Origin: Saturnia japonica
Lineage: Eukaryota > Arthropoda > Insecta > Lepidoptera > Saturniidae
Assembly (NCBI GenBank): GCA_033032175.1
Contig: CM065334.1
Span: 8,863,705 to 8,927,704, forward strand
DNA length: 64,000 bases
Reading direction: 5' to 3'
Numbering within the stretch: the stretch's first letter is position 1; every line of letters begins with the position of its first letter. Positions 33,430 through 43,879 of the stretch are shown one piece after another. The notes beneath the pieces were generated by a model that was not told the origin of the DNA, did no database searches, and saw only the letters and a list, made by a program, of their open reading frames with translations. A program made the position numbers and the translations under genes.

Positions 33430-34044
33430 ATATATTTAGTAACTAAAATGTACTTGTAATCACAATATGTCAATTTAGAGACAAACAGTTACATTACAAA
33501 GTTTGAACCCAACAGAATCGCTAGATGGCGCTAAAGTCGAAAGGCAAAGCCTGGCGAACTAGTAATTATTAAGATCATTATTATCTGTCCAAAATCTTCA
33601 ACTAAGAGAAATAACTATATTAAATAAGTTTAAAGAATAGTTTTGCTTGCGTGAAGTAACACGTCCTCCCCGCTGATTGTAAACCGTGCATACTCAACTC
33701 GCATCCCGCACGCAGAACATTTGTTAGTCACATATATACTAATATTACCATATTAATACTACGGCATGTGTTACTGAATATTTTTTTTTTAACAACCCTG
33801 TTTTTTATGTTACAAGAAAAAAGGTTGAGTATGAACGCTATAAACGGTTTGATTAGAAATCCAGTAAAAAGATTCCTATACTTGACATCACCCTTACATC
33901 AGGTGTGTAAAATTTACGTAAATATGATGTGAATGTGATGTCAGATTAAGGTAACGTGTTCACTTGAAAACGTTTAAGTTATGTATGTTTTAAATCACGG
34001 TTTTTAACCGGTGCTGTGTGAGGTTTAAGAGTTGAAGTTTGGTG
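33430..34044. other. Non-coding stretch before duplication copy 1
   Basis: No coding or repeat feature recognised. This sequence is not repeated before copy 2, so it marks the left edge of the duplication. Confidence 0.45.
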
Positions 34045-34320
34045 TTGCCAACGCTCCCGGAGTGTTGCTCCTAAGCGCGACCGCTATGCTCGAGGTCCTG
34101 TGTTTGATTCCAAGGTCGAGCAAAGTGTTATTAAGTTTTCTATGAAATTTGGGTTTGGCTTTGTGCCAGATAAATGGCAACAGGCTCGCCCCCTATTATG
34201 TGGGATCTAAAAAACACATGCCCAGCGAACTGTAGGTGTACAATTACATTAGTACACCTCTGCCTAACCCTTCGGGGAATACAGAGACGTGATGGTATGA
34301 GAGGAACAAATGCCTAAAAG
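34045..34320 (+). mobile_element. tRNA-derived SINE at duplication edge
   Basis: GTTGCTCCTAAGCGCGACCG (A-box region) and GTGTTTGATTCCAAGGTCG (B-box region), then the CTTTGTGCCAGA...CTCGCCCCCTATTATG body shared with 21800-22035 and 48943. Copy 2 lacks about 18 bp near the 3' part. Confidence 0.65.
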
Positions 34321-34527
34321 CAATTGGGCTTTTGAAAAATAAAAAAGATTTTTTACGGTATTGTAAAAGTTTATCATTAATAAAATTGATAATCGATGCA
34401 ATAAACCATATTTTTTTCAATGAATATTCTAAAAATATATGATAGAATTTAAAGAAAAATCATAGCTGCGAAGTTTGTGACGTCATTATGCATCTATTCA
34501 CGGTAGTATTATCAACGGCCCTTTTCT

Positions 34528-34780
34528 TTTTACCCGACTGCGTAAAGAAGGGTTATATGCTTTTCGAGTGTATATAATGTCTATTTCTTTGTCATGCTCT
34601 GTAGCCTAAACGGCTTGTTGGATTTCAGCACACGAGGTGTCGTTAGATTCGTTTTAATTGTGGGAGTGACATAGGCTATATAATATTTAAGTACGTCGTC
34701 TGTGAATCAAATAAAAAGTAAAAAAAAAAAAACAAAAAGAAAACAATTTTCTATCAAGTGTTTTGTTGCAGTCAGGTTTT
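34528..34780. mobile_element. MITE-like repeat (family I)
   Basis: CCCGACTGC at 34533 and GCAGTCAGG at 34768 are the inverted ends; the interior matches 18990-19220. Confidence 0.5.
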
Positions 34781-35446
34781 TTGTCCTTTTTATAATTTAG
34801 CTTGTTTTCAAGTATAATATAAAAAAATATGATAGGATTAAAAGAAAAATCACGAAAACATGGACTTTACCATGGTTGGCTGCGACCTTTGTGACGTCAT
34901 TTTTTTGTAGTCTGTATAAAATGGTACGAAACAAGGTACGATATTTTTGCAATTATGAAAAAAATGATAATTTAAAAGCCCAATTGTGATTTGTTTTTGC
35001 TGTATCTTGCTCTAGGAGGTAAGACTTGGCAACCCCGGAGGTTGGTGTATAGCGCGGGGTGGGGCGAGGCGGGAGGACTGTGCGCTGGTGCTAGTGTAAT
35101 ATAATTATATTAAAGTTATCGAATAAATTTAAATGAATGCAGATTGTGATGCAGTTTTATTTAACCCTTCCAGGACCATAAGGTTATGGAACGTTTTGCT
35201 ATAATTTTAGTTGTTTATACTGACTCATTAGGCTTTCAAACAATAAAGTTACAAATTAAAACACATAAAAATATTATATTTTTTTGGGAATTTTCTGGGA
35301 CATCTATGTCCGTCCCTATGGTCTTTAAGAGATACTTTTTACTCAAAAAATCTCAATTTCACTTTTATTAGGTTTGCATATAGGAAATGGGCTAATATGT
35401 TAATAAATAAGGGCTTTTGTATAGAAATATTATTTATTAGTGGTGA

Positions 35447-35764
35447 TCAGCGAAACAACCCCCTTTCATTGGTATAGCATAGATGAACTTTACATATAAC
35501 ACACATATTATTTGTTCGATTTTCTTTTTTATATTTACGCGTCCTCTTCCTAGCGGAGGATTTTTTCTTGGGGTGCTTCATAGATTTGCTCACTATACCA
35601 TTTTTTGAAGTAGGGATCCCACGGTGCCTGGTACTGAAACCGTTTGCCCAACTCCTGGCGACTACCTGTATATACTGCAGGTTCGTCAGCAGGCTTCCCT
35701 CCAAGTGCTTTTGACTTTGAAGCATAGTGTAGATGGTGATATTGTTTACAGATATATCTAACAA
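35447..35764 (-). pseudogene. piggyBac transposase C-terminal fragment
   Basis: 105 codons: a YTMLQSQKHLEGSLLTN-like segment, a basic patch (KHPKKKSSARKRTRKYKKEN) and a Cys-containing tail (NMCVICKVHLCYTNE). It resembles the cysteine-rich zinc-binding C-terminus that piggyBac transposases use to bind transposon ends. The catalytic core is missing. Confidence 0.65.
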
Positions 35765-35804
35765 ATCAAAGAAAAGTATTGAAGTATCTATTATTGACCG
35801 AATT

Positions 35805-36176
35805 TTATATGCTCTTTACTACTTCATTGTTACAGAAATGAAGGTTCCTGCGAATCTCTTCGTATCGAGCCCTCGGCATAACATTCGATATAAATGATAC
35901 TACCATGTCTGGTTCTGTAGACCAGTAGTCCTTCAATGATGGCAAGATATGATAGCCCATGACTAAATTCCTACCAAGAAACGCTTTCATTTCTTCGAGT
36001 TCCATAGTAAATTCCTGTCCATTTTGATGAGCATATTGTACTGTCTCCGATACTATAAATTTTACTAAATCATCGAAATTAGTTGCTGAATAGAATATTT
36101 GAAAGGGAATCAACAGTTCATTTTCATCTTGACAAATTTGTACTTTTCTGAATTCGTATTCCACGTTACTAAACAT
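35805..36176 (-). pseudogene. piggyBac transposase central fragment
   Basis: 123 codons. The block FLGRNLVMGYHILPSLKDYW, then STEPDM, FISNVMPRARYEEIRRNLHF and CNN, is the hallmark start of the piggyBac DDE_Tnp_1_7 domain. The frame stops right after this, before the first catalytic aspartate would appear. The sequence joining it to the C-terminal piece is missing, consistent with internal deletion. Confidence 0.75.
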
Positions 36177-36453
36177 ATTTGGTACGTACTGTTATACCCG
36201 AAGTATGTACCCTAAAGTGCCAACCTTTCTCTAGTATCACAAAACCATATCCTCCTTAGACCATTCCCAGTATTTAGCGTCAGCACTTCGCCCAGCCCTC
36301 TCACGATCCCGTAGCTCATCCTCAGTTCCATCTCAGACCCAGTCCGCGACACTCATAGTCCGTTTTAATTATAATATTAATTTTAATTCAGTGTCAAATA
36401 ATTAATATATTTATATCTATCTTAAAATAATTCTTTTTTTTTAAAAGGGATTT

Positions 36454-36699
36454 TTAAAGTACCTTATAACAGTACGTTCTCTGACTCCACTGGAAAACTG
36501 TTTGAACACAGTACTGTGCTTCGGTTACAGGTTCTGCTGTGGATGTTGAAGGCTCAGGTCTTGTTGAGTCGGTAAATTGAAGTGTCGTATCTTCAATACC
36601 CCCATCAATAATCCCTTGATAATTGTCTTGTGTTAATAGTCTTTGATCTTCTTCATCAAACAGTAAATCGTCCTCTATGTCACTGTTATCAGCCATCAA
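36454..36699 (-). pseudogene. piggyBac transposase N-terminal fragment
   Basis: 81 codons with an acidic N-terminus (SDIEDDLLFDEEDQRLL) typical of piggyBac transposases, then Ser/Thr/Pro linker. The frame ends before the DDE domain. First of three pieces of one broken gene read right to left. Confidence 0.6.
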
Positions 36700-37260
36700 A
36701 ATGTGTTGTATTTCATTTTCTCTAAGTTCGAAAACGCCGGGTATTTAAAAATGTAAAAAAAAATGAGGGTATTTGAAAAAAAAACAACAGTTACTTGTGG
36801 TACTATTACATTTTGAAAAGATAACTATTCCTCATAAATAGTGTCACTCTACGGCCACAGAGGCACCGGTGTGTAATAATAATTTTACATGTATATAAAA
36901 TGAAAATTTACTTACCAGGCAATGATTTTTTCTCCCTGTAAATACTAAAAACGCAATACTTACGCACTACACATACACATGAGTTTTACACTACTGAAAA
37001 CTCATGGAAAATATATGATTAGCGCGCCAAATTAAGTGTCAATTTCCAATAGTCATAGAGAAAAAGCGATATTTTTTATTTTGTGTATCTATCATACAGA
37101 CAAAAAAGGGGTCTTCAAAAATTATTTTATTACAAAAAGATATAAATTAGTTTCTTAATCACTGTCTTATTATATTATTCCTATTTGGGACACCGGTGTC
37201 CCTGTGGTCGTCAAAGGGTTAATTTTGATTTAAAAAAAAATGAAAACCCCATGTATTTAC

Positions 37261-37396
37261 CGTGCATGCATCGGGTAAATAGCGGAGTAGACCTCCGTAA
37301 CTTCGAGACGTCCCCAAGACTCGAGACCCAGGTGTAGGCGGTTGTTGTTGATAATGGTATCAACTTTGTGCTGGTGGTTTCTCAAAGGACTGACGA
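37261..37396 (-). CDS. Candidate minus-strand exon (copy 1)
   Basis: 136 bp open on the minus strand between a GAAATTACAG acceptor and a CACG|GTAAAT donor. It reads SPLRNHQHKVDTIINNNRLH and then GLESWGRLEVTEVYSAIYP, which looks like real protein. A preceding 27-nt exon (end AGTCACG|GTAAGT) could join in phase. I do not recognise the protein. It is identical in copy 2 (50078-50213). The piggyBac lies 42 bp into the putative intron downstream. It could equally be a fragment of an unknown transposon. Confidence 0.4.
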
Positions 37397-38002
37397 CTGT
37401 AATTTCCATACCCTGGGGTTTAAAACGACCGTTTTAACTGTTCGACTGTTTGGGAACAGAGATGCGACTTACCGTGACTCTCCGGTACCACAGACCGTTC
37501 TATTGTGGATGTACGCGGTCAGTCACAAACCTTGCATAACTAGAAAGGACTAGTAAAAACAGTTACCTACGAAAATCTTATCTGTTTATATGACTATGGC
37601 ATGCAAATGCGCTAATTTATTATAAGACAGGGTCTGTTTCTTTATGTTCAGCAGTCAAGAATGCCTATATTAGCTTAATTTCATACTGAATTAACCAGAA
37701 TAGCATTAGAAAATTACTTGTATGCTAGGTGTTAGGACTTTGTTAATAAAAGTAGCGTATGGCCAAATCACTGCTTTATTAATGAAGACTATATGAAGAC
37801 AATTTACTTAATGCACTTACAGTTCGTGCGGCGTCCATGGGAAAACAGAATATGTCTAGTGTCGGGGTTGCCATATATAATTCTATAAAATACTTTATTG
37901 AACCGACATTCTCGTTACATAACACTAGGAAATACCAAAAAGCATGCACCATAGCAATCAATATTAAATTTTGAATCAGTGATGGCTCAGTTGTATTATG
38001 TA

Positions 38003-38510
38003 CTAACTGTACCCGCGGCTTCGTTCACGTGGACTACAGAATGCCCGCGCGAATCTTGATCCCCCGCTCCCGGCTATTTTAAAGAAAAAAAATGCTCATT
38101 CTAGGTGTTCCTTAGAAAATAGACATATACTCTCCGTGACTTTTTGTAAGTCTTTTTAATGTCTACAATTGTGTAGTACATTAATTTGCTATATCTCTTA
38201 TGAATTAATCAGCATAAGCTATTTAAGTGCCCGAATTAATTCACCATGACCAATTTTTTTTTATTTGTTCGGAACCCTAATTGAAAAAAAATAATAAAAT
38301 TAGCCTAAGTTACTCCCTAAAACATCAGCTAATACCAGTGAAAGTACCGTCATAATCGGTCCAACCGTTTCGGAGATTACCCGGAACAAACAGACAGACA
38401 GACAAAAATTGTTTTGTTACAGGTATCGTATATATTCTCATATGCGACTTAGCAAAATCCAGTTATTTTAACATTACAAACAGACACTTCAATTTTATTA
38501 ATTGTATAGA
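38003..38510 (-). mobile_element. Helitron family A (duplicated)
   Basis: CTAA in place of CTAG at one end and TCTATACAATTAATAAAATT at the other. Counterpart at 50754-51259. It lies just downstream of RFWD3. Confidence 0.6.
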
Positions 38511-38841
38511 AAGGTATCGCGTCGAACAAAATGAATATTTCCGGTATATCTGAAGCAAAATGTTTTATGATGAGTTGTTGTTTTCAAACGGTAACACCAC
38601 ATCTCAAACTTATAAAAAAAAATACCAGATAAATATGTACTCTTTGCTTTAGTTGTTTATTACATCACGAGTCTGTACTGACAGATCGATCCATTTATTT
38701 AGGGAACAATTATAAATAAAATTATTTAATAAATAATTAAACATTCTTATTCTTCAGTTAACACATGAACATTTCATGTCAATACAAAAGTCTATTAACA
38801 TATAAGAAACAACCTAAACATCAGGAATCTGCCGCTACCAG

Positions 38842-39489
38842 TCACGGAGCATAAATATATCTTAAATCTTTCATATTCACCCTCCTCTTGCATATCGGAC
38901 AAGATCTCGCACTTATATTTTGTGCTTTAAGCCACTTCTCGACGCATAGAGACCCGAACCAATGCCCGCACCTGAGAGACACGATTCTGTGCTCGCCAGA
39001 ATTGCCACATATGTTCAGGCAGATCACGCATGTCCACACATATAATTCATCTGACTTTGGAGAATTGATTCCTCTGACCTTCGCTGGCGGTTCTTCAGCG
39101 GGATTCTCACATTCATTATCGTCGGCTTCAAGATGCTGAGACAAAACAACACTAGTTGTATCTGAGTGCATTGAATTGTCATGATTGGATTGTATAGCAG
39201 AATTGTTGACTGCATGTTCTGTATTTGTTGATTCTTCAGCATTCGCCCACGTATGCACAGCGGCTTCATTGTTAATATTATAAATAATAGTTGAATTAGA
39301 ATCATTAGTGTTTTCTGTTAACTCCTCCGGAGGTTCATCAGCCTCATAGAGTAACTCCACTAATTTTTGACGATTAAATACTTCAGGTTCACCTGAGGAA
39401 TCTGGTGATAGTAAAATGGGGCTGACTGATTGTTGGGTATTATTTACTCTCAGCTGGCTGGGCGGTGAGTCAGTGGAAAGCTCATTCAT
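38842..39489 (-). CDS. Truncated RFWD3 copy, RING only
   Basis: 215 codons nearly identical to the first 213 of the intact gene at 51569-53386. The acidic N-terminus and the RING survive (CVIC, RCGHWFGSLC, CPIC). The frame then ends RYIYAP-stop, where AGA in copy 2 is TGA here. A few codons later the sequence jumps to the 3' UTR, with 1,149 bp missing between two ATCTG repeats (38829-38833). The coiled coil and whole WD40 domain are gone. About 15 substitutions lie in the shared part, several of them amino-acid changes (for example G for R at 140). If expressed it would be a stand-alone RING protein, but a dead duplicate or a null allele is more likely. Confidence 0.8.
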   Translation of the reverse strand: MNELSTDSPPSQLRVNNTQQSVSPILLSPDSSGEPEVFNRQKLVELLYEADEPPEELTENTNDSNSTIIYNINNEAAVHTWANAEESTNTEHAVNNSAIQSNHDNSMHSDTTSVVLSQHLEADDNECENPAEEPPAKVRGINSPKSDELYVWTCVICLNICGNSGEHRIVSLRCGHWFGSLCVEKWLKAQNISARSCPICKRRVNMKDLRYIYAP

Positions 39490-39628
39490 ATCGAACTACA
39501 ATTGGTCTACCTGGAAGAAGAAAAATTATTATTCCTATGAGATCAATAAAAATTAATGTCTACTATTACTTTTTAATTATGGTTCTAAAAAAGTTTGATG
39601 CTTTAAAAAAATTGAAATTTATAAGTTA

Positions 39629-40123
39629 CTAGCTGTGCCGCGGCTTCGCTCACGTGGACTACAGAATGCCCACACGAATCTTACTCTCCGCTCCCGGTTA
39701 TTTTAAACACAAAAATGCTATTGTGAGTGTTCCTTAGAAGATAGACGTATACTCTCCCGGACTTTTTTGTAGACCTTTTTAATCTCTACAATTGTTTAGT
39801 ACATTAATTTGCTATATCCCTTATGGTTATTCAGCGTAAGCCATTTAAGCGCCCGAATTGATTCACCATGACCAGTTTTTTTTATTTGTGCGGAACCTTA
39901 ATTCTTTTTCTAAAATAAAAGTAGCCTAAATTACTCCCTATAAATTTAGCTATCTACCAGTGAAAGTCCCGTCAAAATCGGTCCATCCGTTTCGGAGATT
40001 ACCCGGAACAAACAGACAATGGGTGTTTTGTTATAGGTATCGTATATACTTTCATATGCATTTAGTAAAAAGCTGTTAATTTGACATTACAAACAGACAC
40101 TTCAATTTTATTAACTGTATAGA
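39629..40123 (-). mobile_element. Helitron family A (duplicated)
   Basis: CTAG at 39629-39632 and the TCTATACAGTTAATAAAATT end at 40123. Counterpart 53526-54008. It lies just upstream of the RFWD3 start. Confidence 0.65.
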
Positions 40124-40319
40124 TAGAAAAAGTGGATGCCACTTGACAGTAAGTACAATCTGGAGACCAGTAGTGACACTCGGTGATTAATATCTATCAG
40201 TCATCCAGAGCTATTCTGAGATAAGGCAGGCTGCTGAGCACACAAATTGTTCTAATTAACAAAGCAATATATTATCCTATCTAAGTATCACTAATAAGTG
40301 TTATTTTGTCAATGAGCAG

Positions 40320-40560
40320 GATTAATCATTATCCATTAAAGCTACTTTGAGTGATTCCTTTATTATTGACCACTCTCTCTCTCTCTTTCTCTATCTCTGT
40401 GCAATTGTTAATCTCATCTGATAGTGAGCTCTGACTTTCTCGTACTTCGTTTCCACTTCGCCCTATCAGACGTATCAGGACATCACGTAACAATGCAGGA
40501 ATTAAGATCTTTTTTGGCCACATCTTTCCATTTAATTTTAGGACCACCCTATGATTAAAT
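40320..40560 (-). mobile_element. RTE-type LINE C-terminal scrap (duplicated)
   Basis: Counterpart of 54190-54450, where the minus frame reads GWPKIKWKDVAKKDLNS and SDRAKWKRSTRKSEL, the C-terminal signature of RTE polyproteins. Frameshifted here. Confidence 0.55.
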
Positions 40561-40675
40561 CAAAGTATATGATCATGCAAAGTGTGAATATATTGACAAG
40601 TAAGTAAGTCTGTCTCGTGCGCGCTCTGCGGACGGACACTATTTTGTATTCTCTGGTAATTAATAAAGCTAAAAA

Positions 40676-41194
40676 ATGGTACAGTGTAAAAAGTGTAAGC
40701 AATATGTTTCTTTAAATAAAGATGAAGTGTTAAGATGTAAGGGTTTATGTAAATCGGTATTTCATAAAAAGTGTGTAACAAATATCAAGCAGTTTCAAGG
40801 ACAGGAAATGTGTTCAAAAAATGATAGTAGCAGTCCCAATATAAAACCTTCTAAAATAATAAATGTTGATGTGGCTACATCAACGGGCGAGGCCGTCTTA
40901 TTAGAAGTTAATAAGAAGTTGGAGATTTTATATGAAATGCAGAAAAATATTGACGATTTGACAGATACTGTTGACTTCTATGCAGAACAATACCAGAAAA
41001 TGTTGTATTTCAAAGAAAGTGCTGAGAAAAAAATGAAATCATTGGAAGAAAAAAATATAAATTTGCAAACAAAAAATGAGGCATTGGAAGAAAGATTATC
41101 ATTACTAGAACAAAAAAAAGTCGAAAAGTGTATTGAAATAGTGGGTTTGGAGGAGACAGAAGAAGAAAACACAAAAAATATTATTAAAAATTAG
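40676..41194 (+). pseudogene. LINE ORF1 (zinc finger and coiled coil), truncated
   Basis: 172 codons. A Cys/His finger lies at residues 4-33 (C4, C7, C21, C25, H30, C33), PHD-like. A coiled coil rich in Glu/Lys/Leu follows at about 80-150 (LEEKNINLQTKNEALEERLS). Then comes KCIEIVGLEETEEENT, the start of the RNA-binding-like domain of CR1/L2-group ORF1 proteins. The remainder continues after the stop, frameshifted, through about 41580 (KFIWIQNLRILVEKDENTK). ORF1 proteins coat LINE RNA; this one is broken. The antisense frame here is a shadow. Confidence 0.7.
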
Positions 41195-43073
41195 CTCAAA
41201 AATTAAATTTTGATCGGATAAACATCGAGGAGGCAAGGAGGGTAGGCAGAGAAAAACCTACAAACAAAAGATCTAGAGCAATAATTGTTATGTTGCGTAC
41301 AAAAGCAGTAAGAAATGAATGGTTAAAACAGAGAAAGCTACAGTTAAAAAACAGCAAAGTACTATCAAATAATAATAATGAACGCATATGTATCAATGAA
41401 TGCCTAACTAAACAGCTAAGGCAATTGTTTTGGAGTGCTTGAACTATGCTCAAAGGAGATTATAAATTTATATGGATACAGAACCTTAGAATTTTAGTAG
41501 AAAAAGACGAAAACACAAAGATAATAAAAATTCGTAGGGAGTGTGATATTGCAAGATTAGGTTTCGAAGGTAAACAATAGACGCCGCGCTGGCCCGGCGT
41601 ATAAGGGTCGCTATACACTTCGCGAATCCATAACGATTTAAAATTTGATTTATTATCAAATATTTGTAACAACATTGACTTCACAAAGTTTGATGATGCA
41701 GATAAATGGAGGCTATATTAAAAAAATACAACAATAGATTTAGGAGTTATACATCTAAATATTAGATCGCTGCGTAAACACTATGATGAGTTTTTATTGC
41801 TATTGAAACAGTGTAATTACTGCATGGAAATTATAATACTTAGCGAAATAAACATAAAATTTAATGAAATCAGTTTATATACCATAGAAGGATATAGCAT
41901 GCATGCTTACACGAGAGAAAATAAAAGAGGAGGTGGAATCCTAATGTACATAAAATCACACTTAAATTTTGAAGTAAAAAACATTGAAGGGAAAACAATG
42001 GAAATCATCCATAGTGTTATAAAAGAAATAAATAAATAAATATTGTGGCATTATATAGGCCTCCAAAGCCAACGGAAAGACTATTTATTGAGGAGTTGGA
42101 TAAATACCTAAAGCAGATACCCTGGAGAAAAAATGTCATTTTGTAATATATTAAAAACATGCAATGTGTCTGACTGCTACCTAAATATGATGTGTGAACA
42201 TGGCCTACAGTGCATGATTCATGAATATACTAGGGAGGAAATAGTGGCGGGGCAGTTAGTGAAGTCGTGTATCGACCATATACGGGTGCGTAGCGACGCA
42301 AGCGCTGCTGCACACATGCTCACGTGCACCTTGTCTGACCACTATTTGATTGGTGTAAACTTAGAGGTTGGTTTTCGAAAGTCTAATAACGTAAATAAAT
42401 GTAACAGAGTATGCGTTTTTGATAATTATTTAGTACAACAAAAATTAAAAGAGTTTAATTGGCAAGAACTTCTTCTGATGGACTCTCCAACAGACTTATA
42501 CCATAAAATTTGTAGTGTGTTTAAATTTATATATTCCAGTGCTAAAATAGATGTAAGTAATTGGAAACAAGTAGAAAAACCACCATGGATAGATAAAAAA
42601 TTATGTAACATGATTAGTAAATGTGATGAGTTATTTCAATAAATGAATTTAGGAAAAAATAAATAATAAATTGTAAGGTGATATAAGAAAAACATTGTGC
42701 TTAATTAACAAATGGTTAGGTAAATGTATAAATAATTTGGATGAAGTTATTATGAATTCATTAGGTCAACAGGATAGTACAGAGAAAGTGTGCACAAAAT
42801 TTTCTAAAATATTTTCTCAGGAAATTGAAACAATAAAATATAAGTGTGACTTAAAATTCTTAGATAAAAATACTTGGATGATATCAAGTGACATATCCTT
42901 TAGACTTGGAAAGATAACTGCTGGTGACGTAGAGAAGATTATAAATAGTTTAAGTTTAAATAAAGCACCAGGTATAGATGGTATACGGGTACAAGATTTA
43001 CAATATATTAAAAAGGAAATAGGGCAGTTTTAGCTAAATTTATAAATTTAAGTGTTAAGTCAGGGGGTACCCA

Positions 43074-43584
43074 AATTCTGGCCGTAGTTGTTGGAGGAGA
43101 CCTCTCGATGCCGAGTGTGGTAAAAGCCATACTCGGCAGCGAGACTGCATGGACGGAGATAGCCTCCTTCTGCGAGGACGTCATTTCGCAGAAGGAGGCT
43201 GCGGAGAGGGTTCGCGAGGGAGATCCCCTGAGCGGCCCTCTCCGACAAAGACGAACGGGTGGCAGGAGGAGGCGGTTCATCCGCCAACTCCCGCCACCCT
43301 AGCCGAACCAGAGGAGACGGGTCGGAAGGCCCGTCTCCTCATTGCACAGGTTCGGCGGGCGGAGGAGACGGCTATCGTGTACTTAGCTGTCTCCTAATTA
43401 GGCCGGGTCGGCCGCCGGGGCGGCGCGGCTGTATGCCAGCGCAGTGCCCGCGTCGCCCCAGTATAGCGGCGGATGGTACACCGTGGAGTTATTTAGTGAG
43501 TAGGAGTCTCACATAACCACTCGTCCCCCCTGGGCGAGTGTGTACCCATGATGGGTTTTCCCTCCACATTAAAAAAAAAAAGAA
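43074..43584 (+). mobile_element. 5'-truncated R1-like LINE insertion
   Basis: 511 bp flanked by the 11-bp direct repeat GGGGGTACCCA (43063-43073 and 43585-43595). Absent from copy 2, which reads straight through AGGGGTTACCCAG. It ends with an A-rich tail after CCTCCACATT. Much GC-richer than its host LINE. Confidence 0.85.
43075..43302 (+). pseudogene. C-terminus of R1-like LINE polyprotein
   Basis: 75 codons open from the very edge of the insertion: VVKAILGSETAWTEIASFCE, ISQKEAAERVREGDPL, then RQRRTGGRRRRF and a stop. The helix-plus-arginine-rich ending is the usual C-terminus of R1-clade pol proteins in insects. That assignment is from recall and could be a neighbouring clade. The other overlapping frames in this GC-rich insert are shadows. 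Confidence 0.55.
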
Positions 43585-43879
43585 GGGGGTACCCAGATAT
43601 GTTAAAAAAGCAATAATTCGACCTATTTTTAAGCAAAGTGATCATATGGATTATTCAAACTATAGACCTATAGCAATATTATCATCATTGAATAAAATTG
43701 TAGAAAAAATTGTTGGCAAAATTAGTTCATTTTAAAAAAACATAAAATAATCTCAGACATTCAACACGGATTTAGAAAACGTAGAAGCACTAGCTCAGCC
43801 CTTGACCAGTTTTCTGATGATGTAAATAGACATTTGGATAAAAAAAATTATGTAGTAAAAAACATGATAACTTAAAAAT

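Larger units (their letters stand above)
35165..37218 (-). mobile_element. piggyBac-like transposon, decayed
   Basis: 2,054 bp flanked by TTAA on both sides (35161-35164, 37219-37222). The ends are imperfect inverted repeats: CCCTTCCAGGACCATAAGG and, inverted, CCCTTTGACGACCACAGGG. Copy 2 of the duplication has the unoccupied site with a single TTAA (about 50034). Three separate minus-strand ORF fragments encode transposase pieces, so it is not autonomous. Subterminal GACATCTATGTC-like palindromes are present. Confidence 0.88.
41737..43875 (+). pseudogene. LINE ORF2 remnant: endonuclease and start of RT
   Basis: Pieces in several frames. First is an APE-type endonuclease (LGVIHLNIRSLRKHYDEF, IIILSEINIKF, RGGGILMYIK, later LSDHYLIGV). 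Next is a linker (42695-43033), then RT fingers (SLNKAPGIDGI, KAIIRPIFKQSDHMDYSNYR, PIAILSSLNKIVEKI, QHGFRKRRSTSSALDQFSDD). The frame dies before the palm, so the catalytic FADD motif is missing. Motif style fits CR1/L2/Daphne LINEs. The same decay is present in copy 2, so the LINE predates the duplication. An R1-like element interrupts it at 43074-43584. Confidence 0.7.

Noticed and set aside
43060..43516. Five overlapping ORFs in a GC-rich block
   Set aside because: All but the frame at 43075-43302 are shadows within the R1-like insertion.
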